This document shows, piece after piece, positions 1 through 7,723 of a stretch of DNA of 64,000 nucleotides (position 1 is the first letter of the stretch; every line of letters begins with the position of its first letter). The notes below the pieces were generated by a model. It was not told where the DNA came from and did no database searches. It saw only the letters and a list, made by a program, of their open reading frames with translations. Made by a program: the position numbers and the translations under genes. The stretch is from assembly GCA_020402945.1 (NCBI GenBank), contig JADBYQ010000057.1:27557-91556 (forward strand), written 5' to 3'. The stretch is from Cytophagales bacterium (lineage in GTDB: Bacteria; Bacteroidota; Bacteroidia; Cytophagales; Cyclobacteriaceae).

Positions 1-60
1 TACAGCAAAAATAGTTTTAAGTGGATTGATAAAAATCAATGATCGCCTTGTTGCCAAGAT

Positions 61-2016
61 CTAATTCACAATTGGCTTTTCCTCCGCAAAATCCCCCCTC
101 AAATTTCTAAAGCGCTTTCGGGCTTCCGCGGCATACACACTGCCAGGATATTTGTTTAAGAAATCGCGGTAAATCTCCATCGCCTTGTTTTTGTCTTTGA
201 GGTGTCGTTCGTAAATATCGGCTTTTAGAAATACCGCATCATCGGTCAAAATTTCTTCCGGATACTCTTTGACGATTTTTTCCAAAAGTGCAATTGCCTG
301 ATCAAATTGTCCTTGTTTCATTCGAATGTTCGCTTCGAGCCAATAAACGTCATCTTGGATGGTACTTGCCAGTTTGGTGTCAAGTATCTCCACTAACGAA
401 AGCCCGTCTTTTGACTGTAGAATTTTTCCTTTGTAATTTAATTCAAACAGTTCTGTCGCTGTGAGCCAAGCGTTTTTCTTTGGCTGAAATTTTTCTAGCC
501 TGGTCAGCGCTTCTGTCATTTTGTTTTGGGCTAACAGCAATTCGATGGCTGCAAATTCTTTCAACCCTGCTCCTGTAGAATCAAACGCTGTATTTTCTTT
601 TATCCGCATGCTCAAATCAAGCGCATCATTGGCGATTTCACGAGTGGTGGCTTGCTTTAGAATATCAAGGTGTTCTTGCGCTAATCTAAAATCACCTTTG
701 TAATAAGATAATTTTGCGTTGCGCAATTTGGCCTCGTAGCCGAGTGGTGTTTCGCGCTGCGATTTTTCGACTTGAGAATAAAGAAGGGTGGCTTCCCAGG
801 GTTCTTCTTTCAACAAATAAATATCGCCCAACTCAACCTTTGACTGATTGCGAAGTTGTCCAGATGCTTTTTGATCTGCGATCAACCGGTTGAGTACTAC
901 TACCGAAGAGTCCAACTCGTTGAGATAGTAAGCGTATAGTAGTGCTTCGCTCAAACGGGCATCAAAAGAACTTGGGTGTTCAGGATAGCGAGTTCGAAAC
1001 TGCGCGAATTCTTTGATCAGATATCGAACAGAATCTTTGTTAACGGGGAAGCTGTTTTTTACTTGCGCCTCTCTTGTTTTGATCAAGCCTAGTTGAGCCG
1101 GCAAAAAGTTAGGTGTATTTACAAATTCTTTGATGACGTATAGAAACGCTCTGTCTGCGTTTTTGTAATCTTTGTTGTTCAAAGCTATTTGAGCTATCTC
1201 GAGTGTTTTAGATTGTTCTTTTCGGAATCTTTTGTCGTAAGCTCGAGCCTGGATAAATGCCCCGTAGAAATTCTTGGATTGTAGATTGGTCCAAATCAGT
1301 AGATCGCTATATACTTCTGAGTCTTGATTTTTTTGAACTCTGTCTGTCAACAAGTTTTCCAGGCTCTCCAACTCTTCCGGCTTTGTTAACAACAGTTGCA
1401 TCAAATTTTTTATATAGCCAGAGTTGGTGGGTGTTTGGGTGACATAGTCCAGGTATTCGCCCACCATTTCATCCCTTTTCCCTTGAATCCGATAAAGGTT
1501 AGCAAGTTCAAGTGCAAACGCGTGTGGGTTGTTGGCCGCAACACGGCTTTGCTGTAATGCAAAGATGCTGTAATCAACTAAATTTCTCGAGGCTAAGTAA
1601 TCGGAGATTGTTTTGGCTTTATAGGCGTCATCTGCGTTTGTTTTAATAAGTGCTTTTAAATATTTGTCTGCCTTCGTTACATCACCAGATCTCAAGTAGA
1701 GTATTCCTAAGTCCAGTCGATAGTTTAATCGATCCTCTCGTCTGATCAATTTTTCGATATAATCTTCAGCTTGTTTAAAATTGCCCAACTCAACCATCAG
1801 GTTGAAGTAGCTAGTGTGGATAGATGAAGCGTTTTGGGGATTTTTAGAAAGTTGTTGAAAAGCCGCCAGTGCTTTATTTTTTTCACCCCGCAATAGATAT
1901 TCATTCGCAATTTGAATTTCTTGAGTTTCTTGTGCAATCGCTAGTTGTGCACAAAGGAGCGCTAGTATTGTATTAAATATTAAATTTTTAAATTTTTTGT
2001 ATCTGTAGTTATCCAT
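61..2016 (-). CDS. Exported tetratricopeptide-repeat protein
   Basis: A 651-residue protein with an N-terminal hydrophobic signal segment (about residues 10-29, ending near AIAQ), so it is probably exported to the periplasm or outer membrane. The rest is helical and repetitive, with TPR-like spacing from about residue 33 (LLRGEKNKALAAFQQL) to the C-terminal repeat (NKAMEIYRDFLNKYPGSVYAAEARKRF), which resembles the TPR_6/YbgF type. TPR arrays usually act as protein-protein scaffolds; the partner cannot be read from the sequence. It is the last gene of the leftward block. Its start codon overlaps a DnaA-like box, and the spacer upstream is the candidate origin region. The family is well supported; the specific role is unknown. 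Confidence 0.85.
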   Translation of the reverse strand: MDNYRYKKFKNLIFNTILALLCAQLAIAQETQEIQIANEYLLRGEKNKALAAFQQLSKNPQNASSIHTSYFNLMVELGNFKQAEDYIEKLIRREDRLNYRLDLGILYLRSGDVTKADKYLKALIKTNADDAYKAKTISDYLASRNLVDYSIFALQQSRVAANNPHAFALELANLYRIQGKRDEMVGEYLDYVTQTPTNSGYIKNLMQLLLTKPEELESLENLLTDRVQKNQDSEVYSDLLIWTNLQSKNFYGAFIQARAYDKRFRKEQSKTLEIAQIALNNKDYKNADRAFLYVIKEFVNTPNFLPAQLGLIKTREAQVKNSFPVNKDSVRYLIKEFAQFRTRYPEHPSSFDARLSEALLYAYYLNELDSSVVVLNRLIADQKASGQLRNQSKVELGDIYLLKEEPWEATLLYSQVEKSQRETPLGYEAKLRNAKLSYYKGDFRLAQEHLDILKQATTREIANDALDLSMRIKENTAFDSTGAGLKEFAAIELLLAQNKMTEALTRLEKFQPKKNAWLTATELFELNYKGKILQSKDGLSLVEILDTKLASTIQDDVYWLEANIRMKQGQFDQAIALLEKIVKEYPEEILTDDAVFLKADIYERHLKDKNKAMEIYRDFLNKYPGSVYAAEARKRFRNLRGDFAEEKPIVN

Positions 2017-2274
2017 GTGGATATGTTGAAAACTTCAGCTGGTTTATAGCTTGGTTGGTTAAATATGGAATAGTATTCGTGTTTAGGTTTGTTTGGCGGC
2101 TGGTGTGGCTAAATTAACATTTTGTTGTGGAATGTGAATAACTTCTAGATGCCTCTTTTATAGTTGGTAGTTTGTGTTGGACCTAGTAGTTGTCAACGTA
2201 TGACCAGAGTGTTTGTTTTATTTTTAGGACATGTGACTAGGTTTGAAGTAATCCACACGTTGTAGCTATTCTAT
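1963..2274. other. Candidate replication origin: DnaA-box cluster next to an AT-rich stretch
   Basis: The 258-bp spacer between two leftward genes contains four 9-mers that match the DnaA box TTATCCACA (or its complement) at 8 of 9 positions: 2016-2024 (TGTGGATAT), 2104-2112 (TGTGGCTAA), 2133-2141 (TGTGAATAA) and 2249-2257 (TAATCCACA). By a simple equal-base estimate about 0.05 such matches would be expected in this length. The third also fits the relaxed consensus TTWTNCACA. The run at 1963-2000 is very A+T-rich and could serve as an unwinding element, although it is also the start of the TPR gene. Two parS-type sites and mnmG, which is origin-proximal in many bacteria, lie within 5 kb. Against it, the genes to the right also run leftward, and no dnaA or dnaN is in the window. 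Confidence 0.4.
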
Positions 2275-3906
2275 TCAGAATTTTATCAACAAGGGTCCGA
2301 CCTCCCAGTTCGCTCTTACGGGTACCAAAGTTTTCCCATCAAAAGTTTTGTAAAGGATAACAGATTCTGGCTCTACACTCTTTTCGAAGTTTCCCGGGTC
2401 CCATTTTTTATTGCCGTTACGGTCAATGATAATTCGGAGTTTGTATTCCTGAGGACTGAGAAATGAAAACGTGTGCTTTTTTACATTTGGTTTAGTTTCT
2501 AACACTTCGCCCTTCCCGTTTAACAACTGGAGAATATAGTCTTGCTGTTTGGTGGATATGTCAACAGAAAGTGAGCCAAGTGCATCCTCTTTTTCGATTC
2601 TGATTACTTCATTTCTTGCTTTTGATGAATCCTGTTCAATTGAAACGAAAGCTCCCTTGCCGAATATCAGTATCGGGTTTGTGGTAGGGCTGTCTTTTTC
2701 CGGTTTGGGCAATTTTAAATCTACAGAAAGTTTAACACGGTGGTGGAGCGTATCGATAGTAATGTTTTTCTTTTCAACAGCTTTAAAATGAGTCGAGTCT
2801 ATCTGGATGTAGATGCTGTCTGTATTGATACTGCTAATCAGTTTGTTAGAATTTCCAGTGGTTGTGATCCTGCCGGCTTGATAGTCATACTGAGTCGGAG
2901 TAAAATTGATTGTAAATTTTTCTTTGATCGTTTTTACCTTTACGGATTTTACATAGGCAATCGTATCAAGTTTGTTACCCGTACTATCCTGCAGGTGGAG
3001 ATTTATTTTCAGGGAGTCTTCGATGGGTTGCTCTTCTAGATTACCGTAGAAAACGATTTCGTTTTGTTGATCTCCAAAGTATTTGATAAAGTAGTTTTGG
3101 TACTCGCTTTCTACACGAATGCTATCGATCGCTTTGTTTAGTCTAATGCTTGAGGTACGCGTAGTGTTTCTGATGCTAGTAATTTTAATGGGTCTTGCGT
3201 CTACTTGCATCAAGGGAATTTTAAGAGTATCAACTTTGTCAATAGGGTTGAACTTCTTCGTAAGGAAACCGAATCGTTCGGATTTGCTTTCAACTTTGAG
3301 GTTTTTGCTCTTGTCGTCAAAAGCGTAAATCCTGTAGAGACCGGCTTTGAGATTTGTGATCGTAAAATTCCCTTTCTTATCCGTTCGCGTAAAGTAAGTG
3401 GGTTGATGGTTGAAGATGTTGAAAGTATCTGCCTGGTAGAGTGCAACAGTTATTTTTTCAGGGGGCTCTTCTTTAAATAGTTGGTAGACATTTCCTGAGA
3501 CACTAAGGGAGTCAATCTCGTCTCCGGTGCTAAATGCTAGGCGTAGATTAAAGACGGGGTTTCCCTCATTGATATCTTGGACTGCATCTCTAAAGGAAAT
3601 ATTGTAAGTCGTATTTTCAGCAAGCTTTTGCTTAGGAACGATCACCAATTTATTTTTCTTGACTTGAAATTTTGTTTCCTTGCCAACCGTGGGGCTGATC
3701 ATTATTTCTTCAGAGGGATCTTTCAGCTTGATATATTCGTCAAAAGTCAATTCAATTTTTTCTCCGGTAAAATTGCGCTGGTTGCTTTTTGGGTTTGAGG
3801 ATATGAGCGCAGGTGGCTTCTTGTCTTGGGGGCCACCGTTGGGCGATGTTTGGTTTGCGCATCGGGCGAATACTGTTAAAATAAAAAGAGCGGCAAAAAG
3901 TCTCAT
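2275..3906 (-). CDS. Ig-like domain lipoprotein
   Basis: A 543-residue protein starting with a short hydrophobic segment followed by Cys16 (FARC, a non-canonical lipobox), which suggests a lipoprotein. Residues about 30-130 look like a bacterial Ig-like (Big_5/SbsA-type) domain: a conserved opening around PPALISSNP, ELTFDEYI, then NTTYNISF. The middle is beta-rich and the C-terminus contains a calcium-loop-like DRNGNKKWDPG, as seen in related Bacteroidota cell-surface proteins. It overlaps the upstream methyltransferase gene by four bases (ATGA), so translation is probably coupled. A structural or surface role is likely. No enzymatic motif is visible and no specific gene name can be given. 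Confidence 0.8.
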   Translation of the reverse strand: MRLFAALFILTVFARCANQTSPNGGPQDKKPPALISSNPKSNQRNFTGEKIELTFDEYIKLKDPSEEIMISPTVGKETKFQVKKNKLVIVPKQKLAENTTYNISFRDAVQDINEGNPVFNLRLAFSTGDEIDSLSVSGNVYQLFKEEPPEKITVALYQADTFNIFNHQPTYFTRTDKKGNFTITNLKAGLYRIYAFDDKSKNLKVESKSERFGFLTKKFNPIDKVDTLKIPLMQVDARPIKITSIRNTTRTSSIRLNKAIDSIRVESEYQNYFIKYFGDQQNEIVFYGNLEEQPIEDSLKINLHLQDSTGNKLDTIAYVKSVKVKTIKEKFTINFTPTQYDYQAGRITTTGNSNKLISSINTDSIYIQIDSTHFKAVEKKNITIDTLHHRVKLSVDLKLPKPEKDSPTTNPILIFGKGAFVSIEQDSSKARNEVIRIEKEDALGSLSVDISTKQQDYILQLLNGKGEVLETKPNVKKHTFSFLSPQEYKLRIIIDRNGNKKWDPGNFEKSVEPESVILYKTFDGKTLVPVRANWEVGPLLIKF

Positions 3907-4793
3907 TTTTTTACAATGTAAATAAGACTAGAGTGATTTGTTTTTCTTGCCCCCGCAAAGTTGGAGGTGACACCAGACACAATCGCTTTTAACAGCCCAA
4001 GTAGTTTTGGTTGACCCGGATTTTTATAACCTTCGCTAAGCATCGAAACGTAGAAAGCATCGAGTCGCATGGGTTCGATTTTTCTAACATGTAAGCCATT
4101 TCGGTGGAGGAGTTGAGTCATCGTATCCTTCGAAAAATGCCAAAGATGCCTGGGAACATCATAAGCAGCCCAGTGTTTTTCATAACGCTTCGAATCAGCC
4201 GATTCATAATTGGGAACAGCAATAAAAATTGTGCCGTCTTTATGCAAGAGCTTTTTCAATGTTTGAATTGTTTCGTTGAGTTCGTGGATATGCTCAAGAA
4301 CATGCCACAAAGTAATTACTTGAAATTCCTGAGTCGGAATATCGGACAGGGACGGAGCCACTTTTTGATCGAGCAAACCGTTTGCTTTTTGCCTGGCAGT
4401 ATCTGACGGTTCGACACCCTGTACAGTCCAATTTTTCTGTTTCAGGTAGTGAAGAAATTCTCCGGTGCCACAGCCGTAGTCAAGTACCGAGCCTTCTTGG
4501 TGGTAGTCAGAAAGCAATTGGTATTTCCAGTTCAAAGTCAGCCGCCTGGCTGCGAGGTAGATTCTGTCAATCAGAGTATGCCCACCCCCGGTATGAGATA
4601 TATATTTTTCGGATATATAGTACCGCGATATCGTTTTGCTGGTGGGTCGTGGGCTGGTAATTAAAAACTGACAACCCAAGCATTTGACAATTTTAAAAGA
4701 TTGAGCGGTGGTAGTAAAATCACTCGTCTCGATGTAGTCATCGAAAGCAGTGCCTGAGCAAATAGGGCAAACGGTTACACTTTCTAAGCCCAT
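3903..4793 (-). CDS. Class I SAM-dependent methyltransferase with zinc-ribbon N-terminus
   Basis: A 296-residue protein. Residues 9-41 hold two CxxC pairs (Cys9/Cys12 and Cys38/Cys41), a small zinc-ribbon-like module common in the Methyltransf_23/UbiE-like group. SAM-binding motif I is VLDYGCGTGEF at about residues 103-113, followed by the acidic loop in VQGVEPS and the typical VLEHIHE segment. The substrate cannot be read from the sequence; relatives act on small molecules, lipids or sugars. The start lies one base from the mnmG stop (4795) and the gene overlaps the downstream lipoprotein gene, so it is probably part of the mnmG transcription unit. The enzyme class is secure; the target is unknown. 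Confidence 0.85.
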   Translation of the reverse strand: MGLESVTVCPICSGTAFDDYIETSDFTTTAQSFKIVKCLGCQFLITSPRPTSKTISRYYISEKYISHTGGGHTLIDRIYLAARRLTLNWKYQLLSDYHQEGSVLDYGCGTGEFLHYLKQKNWTVQGVEPSDTARQKANGLLDQKVAPSLSDIPTQEFQVITLWHVLEHIHELNETIQTLKKLLHKDGTIFIAVPNYESADSKRYEKHWAAYDVPRHLWHFSKDTMTQLLHRNGLHVRKIEPMRLDAFYVSMLSEGYKNPGQPKLLGLLKAIVSGVTSNFAGARKTNHSSLIYIVKK

Positions 4794-4794
4794 T

Positions 4795-6657
4795 TTACTT
4801 GCCCATGTATATAGTTAATATTGATACGTCTGCCGGTGAAACGCCACTGATGCGGGATAGTTGGCCGATGGTTTCCGGTCTGACTTTTTTTAATTTTTCC
4901 CGTGCCTCAGAAGAGAGTGCTTTTACCCGATCATAGTCAAAGTCTGACTTGATAATATAGTCTTCTAAGCTCTCAATCTTGTCAGCCATTTTTTGCTCGC
5001 GTTCAATGTAGCTCTCGTACTTCGTGAGGATTTCTACTTGCTGCAAAACATCTTCGCTGTATTTACTCAACGTTCTATTCACTTCAACATCAATTCTCTT
5101 CAGCTCTGCCATTCCGATGTGGGGACGCTTTAGCAGATTTTCAACCGGTACCTTTTCAGTGATTGTTGCGGTGTTCAATTCGGTGAGTTCGTCATTCACC
5201 ACGCTTGGCTCAACACGGAGTAACTTTAGTTCTTTGGTCAGGCTTGCCATTTCGTTTTTCTTGTCGAGTAGTTTTTCTAATCTCTCGTCAGTGGCAAGAC
5301 CAAGTTGATGACCCATCTCGGTTAGCCGCAAGTCTGCATTGTCTTGGCGCAACAAAATTCTGTATTCGGCTCGCGAGGTGAACATGCGATAAGGTTCTTG
5401 GGTGCCTTTGTTTACCAGGTCGTCTATTAGAACGCCAATATATGCCTCTGATCTTTTCAGTATGAAGGGTTCTTTTTCATGAACCCTGTTGTGGGCGTTT
5501 ATGCCGGCCATTAGTCCTTGGCAGGCGGCTTCTTCATATCCGGTTGTCCCATTGATTTGACCAGCAAAATACAGATTATCAATTAGTTGAGTCTCCAAAC
5601 TCATCCTTAGTTGAGTAGGTGGGAAGTAGTCGTATTCAATAGCGTAGCCAGGCCTGAACATCTTCGCATTCTCGAACCCTGGTATTTTTGTAATGGCAGA
5701 ATACTGGATGTCTTCGGGAAGCGAAGTAGAAAAGCCGTTGACATAGATTTCTACCGTCTTCCATCCTTCTGGCTCTACGAATATTTGATGGCGATCTCTT
5801 TCAGCAAAGCGGTTGATCTTGTCTTCTATTGATGGACAGTATCTGGGTCCAAGGCCTTTGATTCTCCCTTGAAACATAGGAGATCGGTCAAACCCCTTTT
5901 CTAGTTCTTTGTGTACCGCTTCGTTCGTATAGGTGATCCAGCAGCTCAGTTGGTTTTCGAGAGGCTCTGTATCCGAGTAGGAGAACTTACTGGGATTCTC
6001 GTCCCCCTTCTGCTCTTCCATCAAAGCATAGTTCAGGGAACGGCCATCGATGCGAGGTGGTGTTCCTGTCTTCATTCTCCCCGATTCAAAACCTAACTCA
6101 ATCAGTTGCTCGGTGATTCCCGTTGCGGCTTTCTCAGCCGTGCGACCTCCCCCAAAGTTCTTTTCTCCTATGTGAATTTTTCCGTTTAGAAATGTGCCAT
6201 TGGTTAGCACCACGGCTTTTCCCTTAACTTCTATGCCAAGCGCGGTTCTCACGCCAACAACTCTTTTGTTTTCAACAAGTAAGCCCGAAACCATCTCTTG
6301 CCAGAAATCTACATTTGGCATTGATTCTAGAGCAAGTCTCCATTCTTCCGCAAAACGCATTCTGTCGTTTTGAGATCTTGGGCTCCACATGGCTGGCCCC
6401 TTAGAAAGGTTTAGCATCCGAAATTGTAGCATGGATTTGTCTGAGACAATTCCAGAGTATCCACCTAGCGCATCTATCTCTCTAACAATTTGTCCCTTGG
6501 CAACACCACCCATGGCCGGGTTGCAAGACATCTGAGCAATAGTGTTCATATTCATGGTAATCAAAAGTACTTTTGACCCCATGTTAGCAGCAGCAGCAGC
6601 AGCCTCACAGCCTGAGTGCCCCGCCCCCACCACTATTACATCGTATTCTTGAAACAT
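4795..6657 (-). CDS. mnmG: tRNA uridine-5-carboxymethylaminomethyl modification enzyme MnmG
   Basis: A 620-residue flavoprotein that, with MnmE, installs the carboxymethylaminomethyl group on the wobble uridine of certain tRNAs. The FAD-binding Rossmann motif GAGHSGCEAA lies at residues 11-20. Family signatures follow, including MSCNPAMGGVAKGQIVREIDALGG, GTFLNGKIHIG, GRMKTGTPPRID and FAGQINGTTGYEEAACQG, and the C-terminal helical domain ends with RISGVSPADVSILTIYMGK. The length is typical of the family. The gene (gidA) is often close to oriC, which fits the parS-like sites just upstream. The start is the ATG at 6657. Confidence 0.98.
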   Translation of the reverse strand: MFQEYDVIVVGAGHSGCEAAAAAANMGSKVLLITMNMNTIAQMSCNPAMGGVAKGQIVREIDALGGYSGIVSDKSMLQFRMLNLSKGPAMWSPRSQNDRMRFAEEWRLALESMPNVDFWQEMVSGLLVENKRVVGVRTALGIEVKGKAVVLTNGTFLNGKIHIGEKNFGGGRTAEKAATGITEQLIELGFESGRMKTGTPPRIDGRSLNYALMEEQKGDENPSKFSYSDTEPLENQLSCWITYTNEAVHKELEKGFDRSPMFQGRIKGLGPRYCPSIEDKINRFAERDRHQIFVEPEGWKTVEIYVNGFSTSLPEDIQYSAITKIPGFENAKMFRPGYAIEYDYFPPTQLRMSLETQLIDNLYFAGQINGTTGYEEAACQGLMAGINAHNRVHEKEPFILKRSEAYIGVLIDDLVNKGTQEPYRMFTSRAEYRILLRQDNADLRLTEMGHQLGLATDERLEKLLDKKNEMASLTKELKLLRVEPSVVNDELTELNTATITEKVPVENLLKRPHIGMAELKRIDVEVNRTLSKYSEDVLQQVEILTKYESYIEREQKMADKIESLEDYIIKSDFDYDRVKALSSEAREKLKKVRPETIGQLSRISGVSPADVSILTIYMGK

Positions 6658-6733
6658 ATAGTTTTATTCTTACGAGTAGGCTTAAGGCTATTAGCCGCAA
6701 GCTACAGGCTCGTTTCCGTTTTGCTTTAGGTTT

Positions 6734-6749
6734 TGTTTCACGTGAAACA
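6734..6749. other. parS site (perfect 16-bp palindrome)
   Basis: TGTTTCACGTGAAACA is a perfect palindrome and identical to the widely conserved bacterial parS consensus bound by ParB, which nucleates chromosome-segregation complexes near the origin. It sits in the intergenic space upstream of mnmG, a location seen for origin-proximal parS sites in other bacteria. No parA or parB is in the window. Identity over 16 bases, together with a second copy 66 bp away, makes chance unlikely. Confidence 0.85.
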
Positions 6750-6799
6750 TTTTAATCATCTCCCCGCAGACTTACAACTCTAAGCTAAGGCGACAGAAA

Positions 6800-6813
6800 G
6801 TTCCACGTGAAAC
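6800..6813. other. Second parS-type site
   Basis: GTTCCACGTGAAAC matches the 14-base parS core GTTTCACGTGAAAC except at position 4, a position that is variable in the published Bacillus consensus (GTTNCACGTGAAAC). It lies 66 bp from the perfect site in the same intergenic gap, which is the usual clustered arrangement of ParB sites. Confidence 0.7.
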
Positions 6814-6879
6814 CTTTTCTTCTTGCTGTACCCAAGCATGAAGCTTAAGGCCTGCGGCTTGAAGCCCTACTCTAAAGGC

Positions 6880-7302
6880 TTAACAACGCAAAGATAGGCA
6901 AGCTTCTTCTTTTTTGCGCATCAGGGCTTTTTCGGAAGGTTTTTTGTCTTTGTAGCCGATAAGGTGGAGGACTCCATGGATCATTACCCTGTGGAGTTCA
7001 TCTTCAAATTCGGTATTGAACTTTATGGCATTCTCTTGAACCCTTTCAATGCTAATGTAGATTTCGCCTTCTAAACCGTTTTTGCCTTCAGAGTTATCGA
7101 AGGTGATGATGTCGGTGAGGGTTTTGTGGTTGAGAAAGCCTTGGTTGAGTTGGAGGAGGTATTTGTCCGAGCAGAATACGTAGTTGATTTCTTTAATGGT
7201 TTTCTTTTCCCTTCTGGCAACTTCCTTAATCCACAGAGTCTTCTTCCGTGGCAAGTCTATCTTAAAAGAAATATCCTCTGAGAAAAAGCGAATGATAGCC
7301 AC
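6880..7302 (-). CDS. ybeY: rRNA maturation endoribonuclease YbeY
   Basis: A 140-residue protein of the YbeY/UPF0054 family, a single-strand-specific metal-dependent RNase used in 16S rRNA maturation and ribosome quality control. The metal motif is HGVLHLIGYKDK (His109, His113). The third histidine of the usual H-x3-H-x5-H motif is replaced here (GYKDK instead of GYDH), which to my knowledge is common in Bacteroidota YbeY. An upstream conserved TDIITFDN segment supports the family. It is followed two bases upstream by the anti-sigma-type ATPase gene, suggesting one transcript. Confidence 0.92.
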   Translation of the reverse strand: MAIIRFFSEDISFKIDLPRKKTLWIKEVARREKKTIKEINYVFCSDKYLLQLNQGFLNHKTLTDIITFDNSEGKNGLEGEIYISIERVQENAIKFNTEFEDELHRVMIHGVLHLIGYKDKKPSEKALMRKKEEACLSLRC

Positions 7303-7304
7303 CC

Positions 7305-7706
7305 CTAATTCATATAGAAACTCAACTCAACTACTTTTCCTTTCTCGCCAAAAGCAACTTCGTCAGCAAGGTGTTTCATCAGAAAGATGCCGCGTCCACC
7401 GGGTTTCTCTAAGTTTTCTGGTGAGGTTGGATCTGGCAGGTGCTCGTAATCGAATCCATTGCCTTCGTCTTCGACCCTAAATTTTATTACGCCTTCTTCC
7501 AATGCGAGGGCGAGCGAAACATTTTTGCCCGAGTTATTTTGGTTGCCGTGCTTGATGGCGTTGTTGACGGCTTCGGTAACGGCAATCATTATGTTGCCAT
7601 AGATATCATCATTCAAATGGTATTTCTCCTTTGCATTATCAATGAAGCTTTCAATCATCCGAATGTTTTCGGACAACGAGGGAATTTCGATTCGGATCTT
7701 CTTCAT
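7305..7706 (-). CDS. Anti-sigma-factor-type serine kinase / HATPase protein
   Basis: A 133-residue GHKL-fold protein of the RsbW/SpoIIAB-like type. The N-box is EAVNNAIKHGNQ (about residues 45-56), the G1 box VEDEGNGFDY, and the G2 box GGRGIFLMKHLAD, so all ATP-binding boxes are present. Such proteins phosphorylate or sequester partner-switching proteins, or bind sigma factors. No anti-anti-sigma or sigma gene lies next to it, so the partner is unknown. It is two bases from ybeY and 18 bases from the DUF4175 gene, in one leftward operon. Confidence 0.88.
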   Translation of the reverse strand: MKKIRIEIPSLSENIRMIESFIDNAKEKYHLNDDIYGNIMIAVTEAVNNAIKHGNQNNSGKNVSLALALEEGVIKFRVEDEGNGFDYEHLPDPTSPENLEKPGGRGIFLMKHLADEVAFGEKGKVVELSFYMN

Positions 7707-7723
7707 GCTTAGCGCTCGTGATT

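Larger units (their letters stand above)
6673..6872. repeat. Degenerate inverted word-repeat bracket in the mnmG/ybeY junction
   Basis: The 222-bp gap between two leftward genes begins and ends with related low-complexity words in opposite orientation. GAGTAGG at 6674-6680 is mirrored by CCTACTC at 6866-6872, and AGCCGCA at 6693-6699 by TGCGGCT at 6853-6859. CTTAAG words occur on both sides (about 6681 and 6844). The match is patchy compared with the brackets around the S23 genes, but the design is the same: inverted arms just inside the flanking genes of a co-directional junction. No ORF lies inside. The two parS-type sites do. Confidence 0.45.

Noticed and set aside
7227..7235. TAATCCACA, a DnaA-like box in ybeY
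   Set aside because: A single 8/9 match inside a coding gene with no companions nearby; expected occasionally by chance in 64 kb.
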